DNA of 64,000 bases from Roseovarius sp. W115 (GTDB lineage: Bacteria; Pseudomonadota; Alphaproteobacteria; Rhodobacterales; Rhodobacteraceae): contig NZ_CP146606.1 of assembly GCF_032842945.2 (NCBI RefSeq), positions 1,926,501 through 1,990,500 on the forward strand, written 5' to 3'. Of this stretch, positions 26,201-34,547 are shown piece by piece (within the stretch, counting starts at the first letter, position 1; each line of letters opens with the position of its first letter). A program made the translations under genes and the position numbers. The notes below the pieces were generated by a model. It was given only the letters and a program-made list of their open reading frames with translations. It ran no database searches and had not been told where the DNA came from.

Positions 26201-28156
26201 TACAACATCCACACGGCTGACTTCCCGGGCGGTGAAATCCGCGGTCAGTTGCTTGTTGATAGCGATGAGACGGTTGGCAATATCCGCACCATCGAACTCA
26301 GCGGCGGTCTGGATGCAAGCCAGGAACCTGGTCCAACATCCGACAGCGAAGCCACGGGCGACGCGACAGTGGTGATCACTCAGAACCTGGAAACAGGGGA
26401 AGTGACCTACTCAAGCGAGCTGAGCGTTGTTGGCCTCAACGAAGCTGACCTTCTGACCCCGATCCCGGGTGTTGTTTCAGCCATCCACCTGCACAATGCA
26501 CCTGCCGGTCAAAACGGCCCGGTTGTACAGGACACATTGTTGGATGCCGGTGCAACTCTGGACGTCAATGCCACAGGTGGCACCGGCGTGATCGGCGAAG
26601 ACGTGATCGACAACCAGATCGAAGTTGATGTTCTGTCCTCAATCGAGGCGGTCATTGGCACCGACGATGGTGACGTGATCATCGGAGTGGAAGACGCCCC
26701 AGTTGTGGCTGACTTCTCGGACCTGGACGTTGCAGTGACCGTCAGTGTTGACGAGAACGGCAATGGCACCGCAACCCGCGACACCGGCTTCACCGTTGTT
26801 GTTGAGGATGCTGTGATCGACAGCCCCGGTCAGTTTGGTTCGGCGATCGCCAATGGAGCGCAGTTTGTGGAACAAGCGGTTGCTGGCAACCTCTACTACA
26901 ACATCCACACAGCTGACTTCCCGGGTGGTGAAATCCGTGGCCAACTGTCTGTGGTTAGCGATACAGGCCGAGGACATGACCGTGTCATCGAACTTGCTGG
27001 GTCGTTGGATGCAAGCCAGGAACCTGGTCCAACATCCGATAGCGAAGCCACAGGTGAAGCAACGGTGACGATCTCGTTCGACGAGGAAGGCAATGTTCTC
27101 TACTCAAGCGAGCTGAGTGTTGTTGGCCTCAACGAAGCTGACCTTCTGACCCCGATCCCGGGTGTTGTTTCAGCCATCCACTTGCACAATGCACCTGCCG
27201 GTCAAAACGGCCCGGTTGTGCAGGACACATTGGTGGATGCTGGCGCAACTCTGGACGTCAATGCCACAGGTGGCACTGGCGTGATAGGCGAAGACGTGAT
27301 CGACAACCAGATCGAAGTCATCGAGCTTATCGGTGTTGATCAGGTGATCGGATCGGGCGATGCAGACACAATCGTACTGGACCAGTTCGATGGTGTAACT
27401 GTTGACCTTGACCTGAGCGGTCCTGCGCCAAACCCGGCTGCTGTTGGCGGTGAAGGCCCACAAGATGGTGCCATCATCCAAGACGGTGAAATCCTGATCG
27501 AGTTCGATGATTTCGAAAACGTGACGGGTTCGGATGGCAATGACCTGATCCTGGGCAACAACGAGATCAACGTTCTCGAAGGCGGCGATGGCAATGATGC
27601 GATCCATTCCTTCGGAGGCGCGGATATCATCGACGGCGGCGAGGGCACAGATACAGCGCTCTTCACAGCTGGTGGCGGTGTTGTTCTTGATCTCGATGAA
27701 GAGGGCAACGGTGTTGCTACTCTGAACGCTCCTGAAGGTGCGACGCTCGACAGCGTGTTCAACTTTGAGAACATCAATGGCTCGAACAACGCAGGCAGCG
27801 CCAACGGTGGTGCGGACATTCTGTCCGGCAACTCCGGTGCGAACACTCTGAACGGCCAAGCTGGTGACGATGTTCTCAACGGTGAAGGCGGCGACGATGT
27901 TCTGATCGGTGGCGCAGGTGCAGACACCTTCATCTTCGAAGGAGCCTTTGGCAACGACATCATCCAGGACTTCGAAGCCGGTGTCGACTCGCTTCAGTTT
28001 GGCGACTTTGGTTCGGCCTTTGGCCTCAGTGCAGGCCCAAGCGTCAGCGTCAGCCAAGACGGGGACGATGCCCTCATCAGCTTCGGCGACCAAGGTTCGG
28101 TGCGTCTGGCGGGTGTCAGCAGCTCCGATCTGAACGACGACGACTTCGTAGCTTAA
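23255..28156 (+). CDS. Giant RTX/CHRD exoprotein, probable type I secretion substrate
   Basis: A 1633-residue acidic protein. Residues about 50-870 hold four tandem units of 176-186 residues marked by SDSRA, NxGDIxGT and QRNGTxYADGT, plus IQGRG and GDGxRI. Then come glycine-aspartate RTX nonapeptides (GGAGDD, GGLGNDFIDGGDG) and two CHRD-type domains, 231 residues apart and almost identical (IHTADFPGGEIRGQL, AIHLHNAPAGQNGP). More RTX repeats follow (LNGQAGDDVLNGEGGDDVLIGGAGADTF is their span), then a C-terminal type I signal region ending DLNDDDFVA. Reading it through, I find no Lys, Cys or Trp and no Met after the first. Calcium-dependent folding outside the cell is expected. The exporter genes follow. 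Confidence 0.88.
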   Translation: MLFQLLSSLRARLLTSSSLAQETTRDGQTLFNNFFQSTVVDDTPAFVLANDFSRLLNFGEITTNNAVAAVLAEGEDADIFNFRSGSIEANNGADVLTATGVQVTGSADIRNFGEIAGEFNGVQFAGAQSSGSLDNFRGGVISSDSRAVDIQGEGIDVRNFGDIVGTGDQRNGTIYTNSTAEDITISNFSGGTIDAGEDNQGAGISLQVGDEVGDVVETDIFNGVGGVIQGRGQAASNTTLAGDGIRIDDGAEGAILDTEIVNAGLISSESEQGTAGGIRIADGANAEGEILNTSTGVIEGAANGLYIGQGEHDIDVLNFGTIQSDSRAVNIDGTGVNLVNGGDILGTDDQRNGTVYADGTADDFEVNNLATGTIDAGEGNQGSGFGVEIGGAEDGANSFTLDNAGTIQGRGNAAAGTNAAGDGVRIGNVGNVGTTDAVINNTGTIDSEGANGTVAGVRFVNGVSFQGEFNNSGDISGVQNGVYFGNPVAGEGADHTGGVFNNLEGGTISSDSRAFNIDGIGLEVNNAGDIIGTASQRNGTVYADGTAQDFTFNNQETGVIDAGEGNEGSGFGAEIDGENTFELNNEGTIQGRGNAAAGVNAAGDGIRIGNVGNSGTFDGTIVNSGLVASEGANGTVGAFRSVNNINFQGELINEEGGVFEGGQNGVYFGTGDHTGGSFVNRGTVTSDSRALNIDGEGLEVVNEGDILGTGNQRNGTVYADGTADNYSFTNSGTVDAGLGNNGSAVSLQTGDEAGDVVSAVIVNEEGGVFQGRGDAVEGNQIGDGLRLFTSQEDASFAGVVINEGVISGSEDSDAAAGIRVDGGLNLVGAILNEGEINGAVNAIDASDAGSVTIVNDDEGVINGNVLLSDGEDIFVDLGTTNGDIVGGAGDDVVIAGDADNVITGGLGNDFIDGGDGFDTADFSDLDVAVTVELDENGNGTATRDVGFNVSVVNAVVANPAQFGSAIADGAAFVDQAVLGNLYYNIHTADFPGGEIRGQLLVDSDETVGNIRTIELSGGLDASQEPGPTSDSEATGDATVVITQNLETGEVTYSSELSVVGLNEADLLTPIPGVVSAIHLHNAPAGQNGPVVQDTLLDAGATLDVNATGGTGVIGEDVIDNQIEVDVLSSIEAVIGTDDGDVIIGVEDAPVVADFSDLDVAVTVSVDENGNGTATRDTGFTVVVEDAVIDSPGQFGSAIANGAQFVEQAVAGNLYYNIHTADFPGGEIRGQLSVVSDTGRGHDRVIELAGSLDASQEPGPTSDSEATGEATVTISFDEEGNVLYSSELSVVGLNEADLLTPIPGVVSAIHLHNAPAGQNGPVVQDTLVDAGATLDVNATGGTGVIGEDVIDNQIEVIELIGVDQVIGSGDADTIVLDQFDGVTVDLDLSGPAPNPAAVGGEGPQDGAIIQDGEILIEFDDFENVTGSDGNDLILGNNEINVLEGGDGNDAIHSFGGADIIDGGEGTDTALFTAGGGVVLDLDEEGNGVATLNAPEGATLDSVFNFENINGSNNAGSANGGADILSGNSGANTLNGQAGDDVLNGEGGDDVLIGGAGADTFIFEGAFGNDIIQDFEAGVDSLQFGDFGSAFGLSAGPSVSVSQDGDDALISFGDQGSVRLAGVSSSDLNDDDFVA
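23681..25840 (+). repeat. Four tandem 0.5-kb coding repeats in the RTX gene
   Basis: The SDSRA codons begin near 23681, 24224, 24782 and 25310, spacings of 543, 558 and 528 bases. The units share protein motifs but differ at many synonymous sites, so the duplications are older than the CHRD duplication downstream. The last unit fades into divergent sequence before the RTX repeats. Confidence 0.7.
26014..27320 (+). repeat. Duplicated CHRD segment, 693-base period
   Basis: Two direct copies, 231 codons apart. The stretch from TACTCAAGCGAGCTGAG at 26408 reappears at 27101 with only a few differences over about 130 bases, while flanking parts are more diverged. This suggests either a recent duplication or gene conversion within one gene. 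Confidence 0.75.
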
Positions 28157-28164
28157 CGCAAAAC

Positions 28165-28191
28165 AGGAGGGCGGCTTTGCGTCGCCCTCCT
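28165..28191 (+). promoter_or_regulatory. Intercistronic hairpin between RTX and exporter genes
   Basis: AGGAGGGCG (28165-28173) and CGCCCTCCT (28183-28191) form a perfect 9-bp stem with a 9-base loop. No T-run follows, so it is not a standard terminator. It lies 9 bases after the RTX stop and before the ABC gene. It may protect the upstream mRNA end or partly stop transcription, so that substrate exceeds exporter. The 5' arm is itself a Shine-Dalgarno sequence held in the stem. Confidence 0.65.
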
Positions 28192-28212
28192 CAACTCATG
28201 AAAGGCATTCCC

Positions 28213-29979
28213 ATGTTTAAGAAACCTAGCCCCGTCAAACGTGCTTGGTCCTCGCTTCGCAAAGGGTTCCTCGCCGTTGCCTTCTTCAGCCTCTTTCTCA
28301 ACCTTCTTATGCTCGCCGGCCCCCTTTACATGCTTCAGGTCTATGATCGGGTTCTCACCAGCCAGAATATGGAAACACTGGTGGCTCTGACATTGCTTCT
28401 GGGTGGCGTTTTTGTTGTTACCGCATGCCTCGACCTCATGCGGATGCGTATCCTCAACCGCCTCGCCGCGAAATTTGAGCTCAATGTTGGCGCCCCCGTG
28501 CTGAGTGCCGCGATGCGCCGCCGGGTAGAAGGGCGTAGCGCCCCCGGTGAAAATCTCGTGGATGACATCAATGGCTTCCGCGAGTTTATTTCAGGCACAA
28601 CCCTGACCGCATTCTTCGATGCGCCCTGGATCCCGATCTATCTGCTGGTGCTTTATGTTCTGCACCCTTTCCTGAGTCTGCTCGGGTTGGCCGGTGCTGT
28701 TGTTCTGACCATCATGGCTTTGATCAACAACTCACGTGCACGTGCACCGATGCAATTGGCTTCGGAAGCTCGCAGCCGTTCTGATGCGCTCTTCCAAACC
28801 AGTGATCGTAACGCCGAAGTGGTCCATGCCCTTGGAATGAAAGGTGACCTCTCTCGCCGTTGGTCCGACCTTCAGCGCGAGGCGCATGTCCACAAGACCC
28901 AAACGTCTGATCGGATAGCAGGTTTCTCTGTGCTCTCCAAAACCATCCGGATGGGCCTTCAGTCCGCCATTCTCGGCTTCGGTGCCGCTCTGGCAATCAC
29001 TGGTGAAACCACCGCAGGCGTAATGATTGCCGCCACCATCGTTCTGGCGCGTGCGCTGGCCCCGATTGACCAGTTGATCGGTCAATGGCGCACATTTCTT
29101 GCCGCGCGCGGGTCTTACAAAAAAATCAAAGATCTGACCGTGGAGTTCCAGGAAGAAGAACAGCGTCTGCGCCTGCCACGCGCGTATCAGTCCATGGCCG
29201 TAAAAATTGGTCAGGCCGGTCCACCGTTCGCTGTCAATGCGTCTTTGCGTGGAATCGACTTTGAACTTCACGCAGGAGACGTTCTGGCGATTATTGGTCA
29301 AAGCGGATCAGGCAAAACCACTTTGGGCAAGATGCTCTCGGGAATTTGGGCACCTCAACGTGGTGAGGTCCTTCTTGACGGCAGTCCGATGTCTAAATGG
29401 AACGAGCAGGACCTCGGCCAGATGATCGGCTACCTGCCGCAGGATGTTGAATTGTTCGACGGCACCATCCGCGAGAACATTGGACGGTTTTCGACCGAGA
29501 TCGACGATACCGAAGTTCTGCGCGCGGCGCGTGAGGCCGGGGTGCACGAGTTGATCTCATCTTTGCCTGATGGCTACGAGACATTGATCGGTGAGGGGTT
29601 TTTCCTCTCTGGCGGTCAACGTCAAAGACTGGCTCTGGCGCGTGCGCTTTATGGCGATCCCTTCTTGCTGGTGCTCGATGAGCCCAACTCGGATCTCGAT
29701 GCCGAAGGCGAAGCTGCTCTGAGACAGGCGCTCCAAGCTGCACAGTCTCGTGGTGCCATATCAATCGTGATGACCCACCGCCCGGCCACGCTTCAGGCGG
29801 TCAACAAGGTGCTGGTCATGCGTCAGGGCACACAAACTCAGTTCGGCGACAAGGACGACGTGCTCCAGATGAACCGTCAGAATGTCCTTGCGACACCGCC
29901 GAAGAAAGCAATCACACAGGCTCCTGCTGAACAGGCGGCCTCTGAAACCGAAACTTCTGTGAAGGAAGCAATCCAATGA
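28213..29979 (+). CDS. Type I secretion ABC transporter, PrtD-type
   Basis: An inner-membrane ATPase that drives export of RTX proteins. It has 588 residues from the ATG at 28213, preceded by AAAGG at seven bases; the ATG at 28198 has no ribosome site. An N-terminal six-helix membrane domain (residues about 10-290) is followed by the nucleotide-binding domain: Walker A GQSGSGKT, signature LSGGQRQRLALARAL, Walker B LLVLDEPNSDLD, and the switch His in MTHRP. There is no C39 peptidase domain. It follows its likely substrate gene and overlaps the adaptor gene by four bases. Confidence 0.92.
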   Translation: MFKKPSPVKRAWSSLRKGFLAVAFFSLFLNLLMLAGPLYMLQVYDRVLTSQNMETLVALTLLLGGVFVVTACLDLMRMRILNRLAAKFELNVGAPVLSAAMRRRVEGRSAPGENLVDDINGFREFISGTTLTAFFDAPWIPIYLLVLYVLHPFLSLLGLAGAVVLTIMALINNSRARAPMQLASEARSRSDALFQTSDRNAEVVHALGMKGDLSRRWSDLQREAHVHKTQTSDRIAGFSVLSKTIRMGLQSAILGFGAALAITGETTAGVMIAATIVLARALAPIDQLIGQWRTFLAARGSYKKIKDLTVEFQEEEQRLRLPRAYQSMAVKIGQAGPPFAVNASLRGIDFELHAGDVLAIIGQSGSGKTTLGKMLSGIWAPQRGEVLLDGSPMSKWNEQDLGQMIGYLPQDVELFDGTIRENIGRFSTEIDDTEVLRAAREAGVHELISSLPDGYETLIGEGFFLSGGQRQRLALARALYGDPFLLVLDEPNSDLDAEGEAALRQALQAAQSRGAISIVMTHRPATLQAVNKVLVMRQGTQTQFGDKDDVLQMNRQNVLATPPKKAITQAPAEQAASETETSVKEAIQ

Positions 29980-31346
29980 CACAGCTTGTCCCGCATTCAC
30001 AGGCGCGGTCTCTCGCGCATCTTGATCACACGCATTCCTTACCGAACACTCAATATGAGCCAAGGATTGGCCGCTATGTCACATTTGGCATGTTCGTCTT
30101 GTTGGCTTTTGTCGGCGGTGCCCTTTACTGGTCTTTTGCCTCAAAGCTCGATGGTGCAGTTGTCGCTCCGGCCTCTTTTGTGGTCGAAGGCAATCGCAAA
30201 ACGGTCGAACATATCGATGGCGGCACCATTCGGGCCATTCTGATCTCTGACGGTGAGTTTGTAGAACAGGGTCAGCCTCTGATCCGCCTCGACAGCACCG
30301 ATATTGACGTCGATATGAATGTGCTCGGCAGCCAACTTGGAGAATTGAGCGTCCGCCGCGCGCGCCTTCTGGCACAGATCAATGGACGAGACGCTTTTGT
30401 CGAGGCGGATGCCATGGCGCAATTGCAGCCCGAGGTGAATCGTTTGCACTGGTATTCGGCATTTTTGACGCAAAAGCAGCTGTTTGACACCGAAGCTCGT
30501 GCGCGTCGAACCGAGATGGAGATCGCGTCGCAACGTATTCTGAGTCTTAAAGACCAGGTCAGTGGGCTCGAAGAACAGCGCGACTCCACCCGCAGGCAAC
30601 TTGAGATCACCAAAGAAGAGCTTGCTGGCCTGCAGCAGCTTTATGATCAGGGTCTTGTCACCGTTCCCCGTATCAGTGCACGTCGCGTTGAGGTGGAGCG
30701 GCTAGCCGGGGTTGATGCGTCGCTGCGCACTCAGATCGCACAGGCAGAAAACCAGGCGCGGGAGTTGGAGCTGACCCGCGTCAGCGCGCAGAAACTGCGC
30801 GACGAAGCGATTGCCAATGAACTGGCCGCGGTTGAAGCACAGCTTGCACTGGTCACGCCGCAATTTGCCGGTGCTGCAGAACGCCGTAAACGCATCGAGA
30901 TCCTCGCGCCATCCAGTGGCCGGGTGGTGAATCTTGAAGTCTCTACAACCGGCGGCGTGATCCGCCCGGGTGAACCTATTCTTGACATTGTGCCTGCAGA
31001 TCAAGAGCTTATCGTCGAGGCGCGCGTCAAAACCGCGGATATCGACAAACTTCAAATCGGTCAGCAAACACGAATTCGTCTGTCTGCGTTTGCGCAGGCG
31101 GATGTGCCCGAAGCTACTGGCCAGATTTTCGACATCTCGGCGGATGCGCTGGAGGATGACCGCACAGGCGAGGAGTTTTACATGGCACGTGTGAAACTTG
31201 ATGCGGATCAGCCCACGCAAGTTGCCGAGTTGGACCTGCTACCGGGCATGCCGGCGGATCTGTTTGTCCGTACCGGCGAGAGAACGGCCTTTTCATACCT
31301 GGCGCAACCCATCAGTGACCGCCTTGCAAGGACGTTTATCGAGTAG
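29976..31346 (+). CDS. Type I secretion membrane fusion protein, HlyD/PrtE family
   Basis: A 456-residue periplasmic adaptor linking the ABC protein to an outer-membrane TolC channel. It has a cytoplasmic tail, one transmembrane helix (residues about 35-53), a biotinyl-lipoyl-like strand (VEHIDGGTIRAILISDGEFVEQGQ as span), long coiled coils (about 95-290) and a C-terminal beta domain (SSGRVVNLEV). It starts within the ABC stop (ATGA). No tolC follows; a terminator lies 43 bases downstream. Confidence 0.92.
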   Translation: MTQLVPHSQARSLAHLDHTHSLPNTQYEPRIGRYVTFGMFVLLAFVGGALYWSFASKLDGAVVAPASFVVEGNRKTVEHIDGGTIRAILISDGEFVEQGQPLIRLDSTDIDVDMNVLGSQLGELSVRRARLLAQINGRDAFVEADAMAQLQPEVNRLHWYSAFLTQKQLFDTEARARRTEMEIASQRILSLKDQVSGLEEQRDSTRRQLEITKEELAGLQQLYDQGLVTVPRISARRVEVERLAGVDASLRTQIAQAENQARELELTRVSAQKLRDEAIANELAAVEAQLALVTPQFAGAAERRKRIEILAPSSGRVVNLEVSTTGGVIRPGEPILDIVPADQELIVEARVKTADIDKLQIGQQTRIRLSAFAQADVPEATGQIFDISADALEDDRTGEEFYMARVKLDADQPTQVAELDLLPGMPADLFVRTGERTAFSYLAQPISDRLARTFIE

Positions 31347-31388
31347 GCGGGCTGGGCGAGAGCCCTGCCTATGCGTAGTAGGTGCGTT

Positions 31389-31425
31389 CGTGGGCCGAGG
31401 GTAACCTCGGCCCACGGGCTTTTTT
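31389..31425 (+). terminator. Rho-independent terminator of the secretion operon
   Basis: CGTGGGCCGAGG-gtaa-CCTCGGCCCACG is a perfect 12-bp stem with a 4-base loop, followed by GGC and six T. It lies 43 bases after the adaptor stop. Confidence 0.9.
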
Positions 31426-31540
31426 GCGTTGTTTGCATTGGGTGAGACTAGGCATACTGAGAGTTGAGGCATTTCGCGCAACGCCTGAGCTTTCGCTTGG
31501 CCGGACCCAAGGCGGGCGCAAGCCTGGCGTATCTCAACGT

Positions 31541-32722
31541 TCAGAGGCCTGTCTCGGCTTCGATGTCTTTTCGTGATTTACGTTCGCGTTCCGTTGCGGA
31601 TTTGAGCTGGCCGCAGGCAGCCATGATATCTTCTCCGCGTGGTGTACGAATTGGACTGGCATATCCGGCTTTGTAAATGATGTCGGCAAAGCGTTCGATG
31701 CGGGTCCAGTCGCTGCGTTCATGTGGCGCACCGGGCCATTCGTTGAAGGGGATGAGATTGATCTTGGCAGGAATGCCTTTGATCAGTTGCACCAGGCGGC
31801 GGGCATCTTCGTCGCTGTCGTTGACGTCCTTGAGCATGACATACTCAAATGTGATGCGTTCGGAATTGCTGGCCTTTGGATAGGCGCGCAGGGCATCAAG
31901 AAGCGCTTCAATGTTCCACTTCTTGTTGATCGGCACCAGCTTGTTGCGCACTTCATCTGTTGTGGCGTGGAAGGACACGGCGAGCATGCAGCCGATTTCT
32001 TCGGCGGTCTTTGCGATCTCCGGGACAATTCCAGAAGTTGACAGCGTGATCCGGCGGTGGGAAAGAGCTATGCCTTCGCCATCCATGGCGATCTTCATCG
32101 CGTCGCGCACATTGTCGAAATTGTAGAGCGGCTCACCCATGCCCATAAGAACAATGTTGGACAAAAGGCGTGGGCCGTCCGTGCCGGAGCCGACACCGGG
32201 TTGCGGCCATTCGCCAAGATCATCGCGCGCGAGCATAACCTGCCCAATGATTTCTCCAGCAGTCAGGTTTCGGACGAGCTTTTGCGTGCCGGTATGGCAG
32301 AAAGAACAGGTGAGTGTGCAGCCGACCTGGGAAGAGATGCAAAGCGTGCCGCGGTCTTCCTCCGGGATGTAGACAGTTTCAACCTCATGCCCGCCGGCGA
32401 TGCGCACAAGATACTTGCGGGTGCCATCTGCGCTGACCTGTTTGTCGACAATCTCAGGAATGGCGATGGTGAAGGTATCGGCCAGTTCAGCGCGGTACGC
32501 CTTGGAGAGGTTTGTCATGGCGTGAAAATCGCGCACACCCCATTGGTATATCCACTGCCAGATCTGGTTCACGCGCATCTTGGCCTGCCTTTCCGGCGTG
32601 CCGTGGGCGATGAGTGTATCGCGGAGCCTGTCGCGGGTGAGACCGACAAGGTTCACAGGCCCCTCGGGCAGCTTGCGGGGGATGGTCAGGACATCCTGAG
32701 TGATTGGGGCTGTGTCAGTCAT
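31541..32722 (-). CDS. rlmN: 23S rRNA (adenine-2503-C2)-methyltransferase
   Basis: A radical-SAM enzyme that methylates A2503 of 23S rRNA and A37 of some tRNAs. It has 393 residues with the cluster motif CxxxCxxC in [14 protein letters not shown]. The [12 protein letters not shown] motif follows, and the C-terminal Cys in MAACGQL corresponds to the methyl-carrier cysteine. The length is normal. It is transcribed toward the secretion operon terminator. Confidence 0.95.
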   Translation of the reverse strand: MTDTAPITQDVLTIPRKLPEGPVNLVGLTRDRLRDTLIAHGTPERQAKMRVNQIWQWIYQWGVRDFHAMTNLSKAYRAELADTFTIAIPEIVDKQVSADGTRKYLVRIAGGHEVETVYIPEEDRGTLCISSQVGCTLTCSFCHTGTQKLVRNLTAGEIIGQVMLARDDLGEWPQPGVGSGTDGPRLLSNIVLMGMGEPLYNFDNVRDAMKIAMDGEGIALSHRRITLSTSGIVPEIAKTAEEIGCMLAVSFHATTDEVRNKLVPINKKWNIEALLDALRAYPKASNSERITFEYVMLKDVNDSDEDARRLVQLIKGIPAKINLIPFNEWPGAPHERSDWTRIERFADIIYKAGYASPIRTPRGEDIMAACGQLKSATERERKSRKDIEAETGL

Positions 32723-32989
32723 GGGTTTGCGCGTTCCGGGTCAGATGCACCCGTATATAGGAGCGTCGAAGGGAATCCAAAGGGTTCATTAAAGGTCTTC
32801 TGGCGGTGTGGCCTGCCGGATCCCATTAAGCGAACATTTGTCATTGATCTGATGCGGTCTTCGGCAGATAGAGAGATGTGCGCTGACTTTGCGCTCGTGC
32901 GTCGGTTGCTTAGGTCATGATGCTTCCGTCCACTACGTGGCTTTCATTCATGGCTCACGTGCCTGTTGCGGGCCTTGTCTGAGGATGTC

Positions 32990-33760
32990 ATGCTTCCTTC
33001 TTCCAGCGGTCATCATAGCGCAACCCGCGCTATTGATCCTTTGCCATTGCGTCTGATCAAACGCGCTGTCCTGATCCTGTTTGGCCCGCTCTATTTCCTT
33101 TTTGTCGCCTTCGTTCCTTTGATCTGCGCGCAGCGCAAAGGGTTTCGGGGCTGGTATTGGCGGTTGGTGAAACGATCCTGTTCCCGGCTGTTGTGGCTTT
33201 TGAGCATTCGGGCCGAGATGCGTCCTGAAGAGAAGGCTGCACTTGCTGCTGATACTGACAGCATCATTGTCGTCAATCACCGCAGTCATCTTGATGGGTT
33301 CACGTTGATGCATGTTGTACCCGATGCCAAATGGTTCACGTTCGCCGCAAAGTCAGAGTTTTGGAACAGCAGGTTGCTGCGCACTGGTTTCGATGGAGCG
33401 GGTCTTGTTCCCATAAACCGAGAGTCCGGTTCATTGGCTATGCAAACACTGACGAATGCCGTCAAAGGCATGGCCGCCCGCCGTTCCGTTGTCCTCTTTC
33501 CCGAAGGCACACGCGCCAAAACGCGGTCGTTGGGGGAATTCAAAGCGGGTGCTATTCTTGTCGCTCGAGAAACCGGTCGAACGATCACCCCGATCATCAT
33601 CCATGATAGTGATCAGTTGCTTCCCCGTGGCAAATACCTGCCGCGGAGTGGGAAAATCCGCGTGCAGGCTTTGCCAACTTTTGTGTGTGATCTGACCGTC
33701 AGCGTAGACCAGGACTTGGCACGACTGCGCGCATTGATGATGGCCGCTTTTGAGCAGTGA
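32990..33760 (+). CDS. PlsC-type lysophospholipid acyltransferase
   Basis: A membrane enzyme that probably acylates lysophosphatidic acid. It has 256 residues from the ATG at 32990, with GAGGA five bases upstream. A hydrophobic N-terminal helix (VLILFGPLYFLFVAFVPL) precedes the acyltransferase motifs NHRSHLDGF (HxxxxD) and FPEGTRAK. It is a single gene convergent with tag. Confidence 0.85.
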   Translation: MLPSSSGHHSATRAIDPLPLRLIKRAVLILFGPLYFLFVAFVPLICAQRKGFRGWYWRLVKRSCSRLLWLLSIRAEMRPEEKAALAADTDSIIVVNHRSHLDGFTLMHVVPDAKWFTFAAKSEFWNSRLLRTGFDGAGLVPINRESGSLAMQTLTNAVKGMAARRSVVLFPEGTRAKTRSLGEFKAGAILVARETGRTITPIIIHDSDQLLPRGKYLPRSGKIRVQALPTFVCDLTVSVDQDLARLRALMMAAFEQ

Positions 33761-33846
33761 CACCTCTCTCAATCTGAAGGGCAAAGAACGATTTCAGCTG
33801 ACGGCGGAGGTCATCTGAGAGACCCGTGCGTGCTCTCAACTTCAAC

Positions 33847-34425
33847 TCATCGCCGATCACCCAATTTCGCCACCTTTTCATGGCAAGGGCATGTCACCAA
33901 GTGGTCGTTGACCATGCCAACGGCCTGCATAAAGGCATATACGATTGTGGGGCCGCAAAACTTGAAGCCACGTTTCTTCAAATCTTTCGAAATTGCGCGG
34001 GAGATTTCTGTTTCGGTGGGCACCTCTTCAAGTGTGCGCCACTGGTTCTGCAAAGGTGTACCACCCATGTAGGTCCACAGATATGTATCAAAGCCCGTCT
34101 CCGCCTCAATCTCTTGCCAGACACGGGCGTTTGAAAGGGTCGCCTCGATCTTGCCGCGGTGGCGGATGATGCCTGCATCTTGCAACAGATGCGTGACCTC
34201 GGCTTCACCCCAAGTGGCCAGGATATTTGGGTCAAACCCTTGAAATGCAGCACGAAAGTTGTCGCGTTTCTTGAGGATCGTGATCCAGCTCAGCCCGGCC
34301 TGAAACCCGTCGAGGATAAGCTTTTCCCAAAGCGCGCGGCTGTCATATTCGGGCACGCCCCATTCAGTGTCATGATAGGCCTCATAGATGGGGTCCATGC
34401 CCACCCAACCGCAGCGATCTGACAT
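33847..34425 (-). CDS. tag: DNA-3-methyladenine glycosylase I
   Basis: It removes 3-methyladenine from alkylated DNA. It has 192 residues from MSDRCGWVG (34425), with GGAG six bases upstream. Zinc ligands are visible as the N-terminal Cys (RCGW) and YHDTEWG, and the C-terminal CPCHEK. GLSWITILKKRDNFR is the family motif. The length is normal. Confidence 0.92.
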   Translation of the reverse strand: MSDRCGWVGMDPIYEAYHDTEWGVPEYDSRALWEKLILDGFQAGLSWITILKKRDNFRAAFQGFDPNILATWGEAEVTHLLQDAGIIRHRGKIEATLSNARVWQEIEAETGFDTYLWTYMGGTPLQNQWRTLEEVPTETEISRAISKDLKKRGFKFCGPTIVYAFMQAVGMVNDHLVTCPCHEKVAKLGDRR

Positions 34426-34547
34426 GGTGTCTCCAAACATTCCTTGAAGTGCACACTATGACTCAAATTATGCATTTAACAATTCCTTAGCCGCCAATGC
34501 GCAAGGTGTGCCGGAGTGGAATTGGGGTCGTCGTTGCGGAGACTGGT

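Noticed and set aside
27170..28093. 307-codon minus-strand frame at the RTX 3' end
   Set aside because: Same cause as the other antisense frames in this gene; no ribosome site.
32057..32920. 287-codon plus frame opposite rlmN
   Set aside because: Antisense to rlmN over most of its length; the short part beyond has no features.
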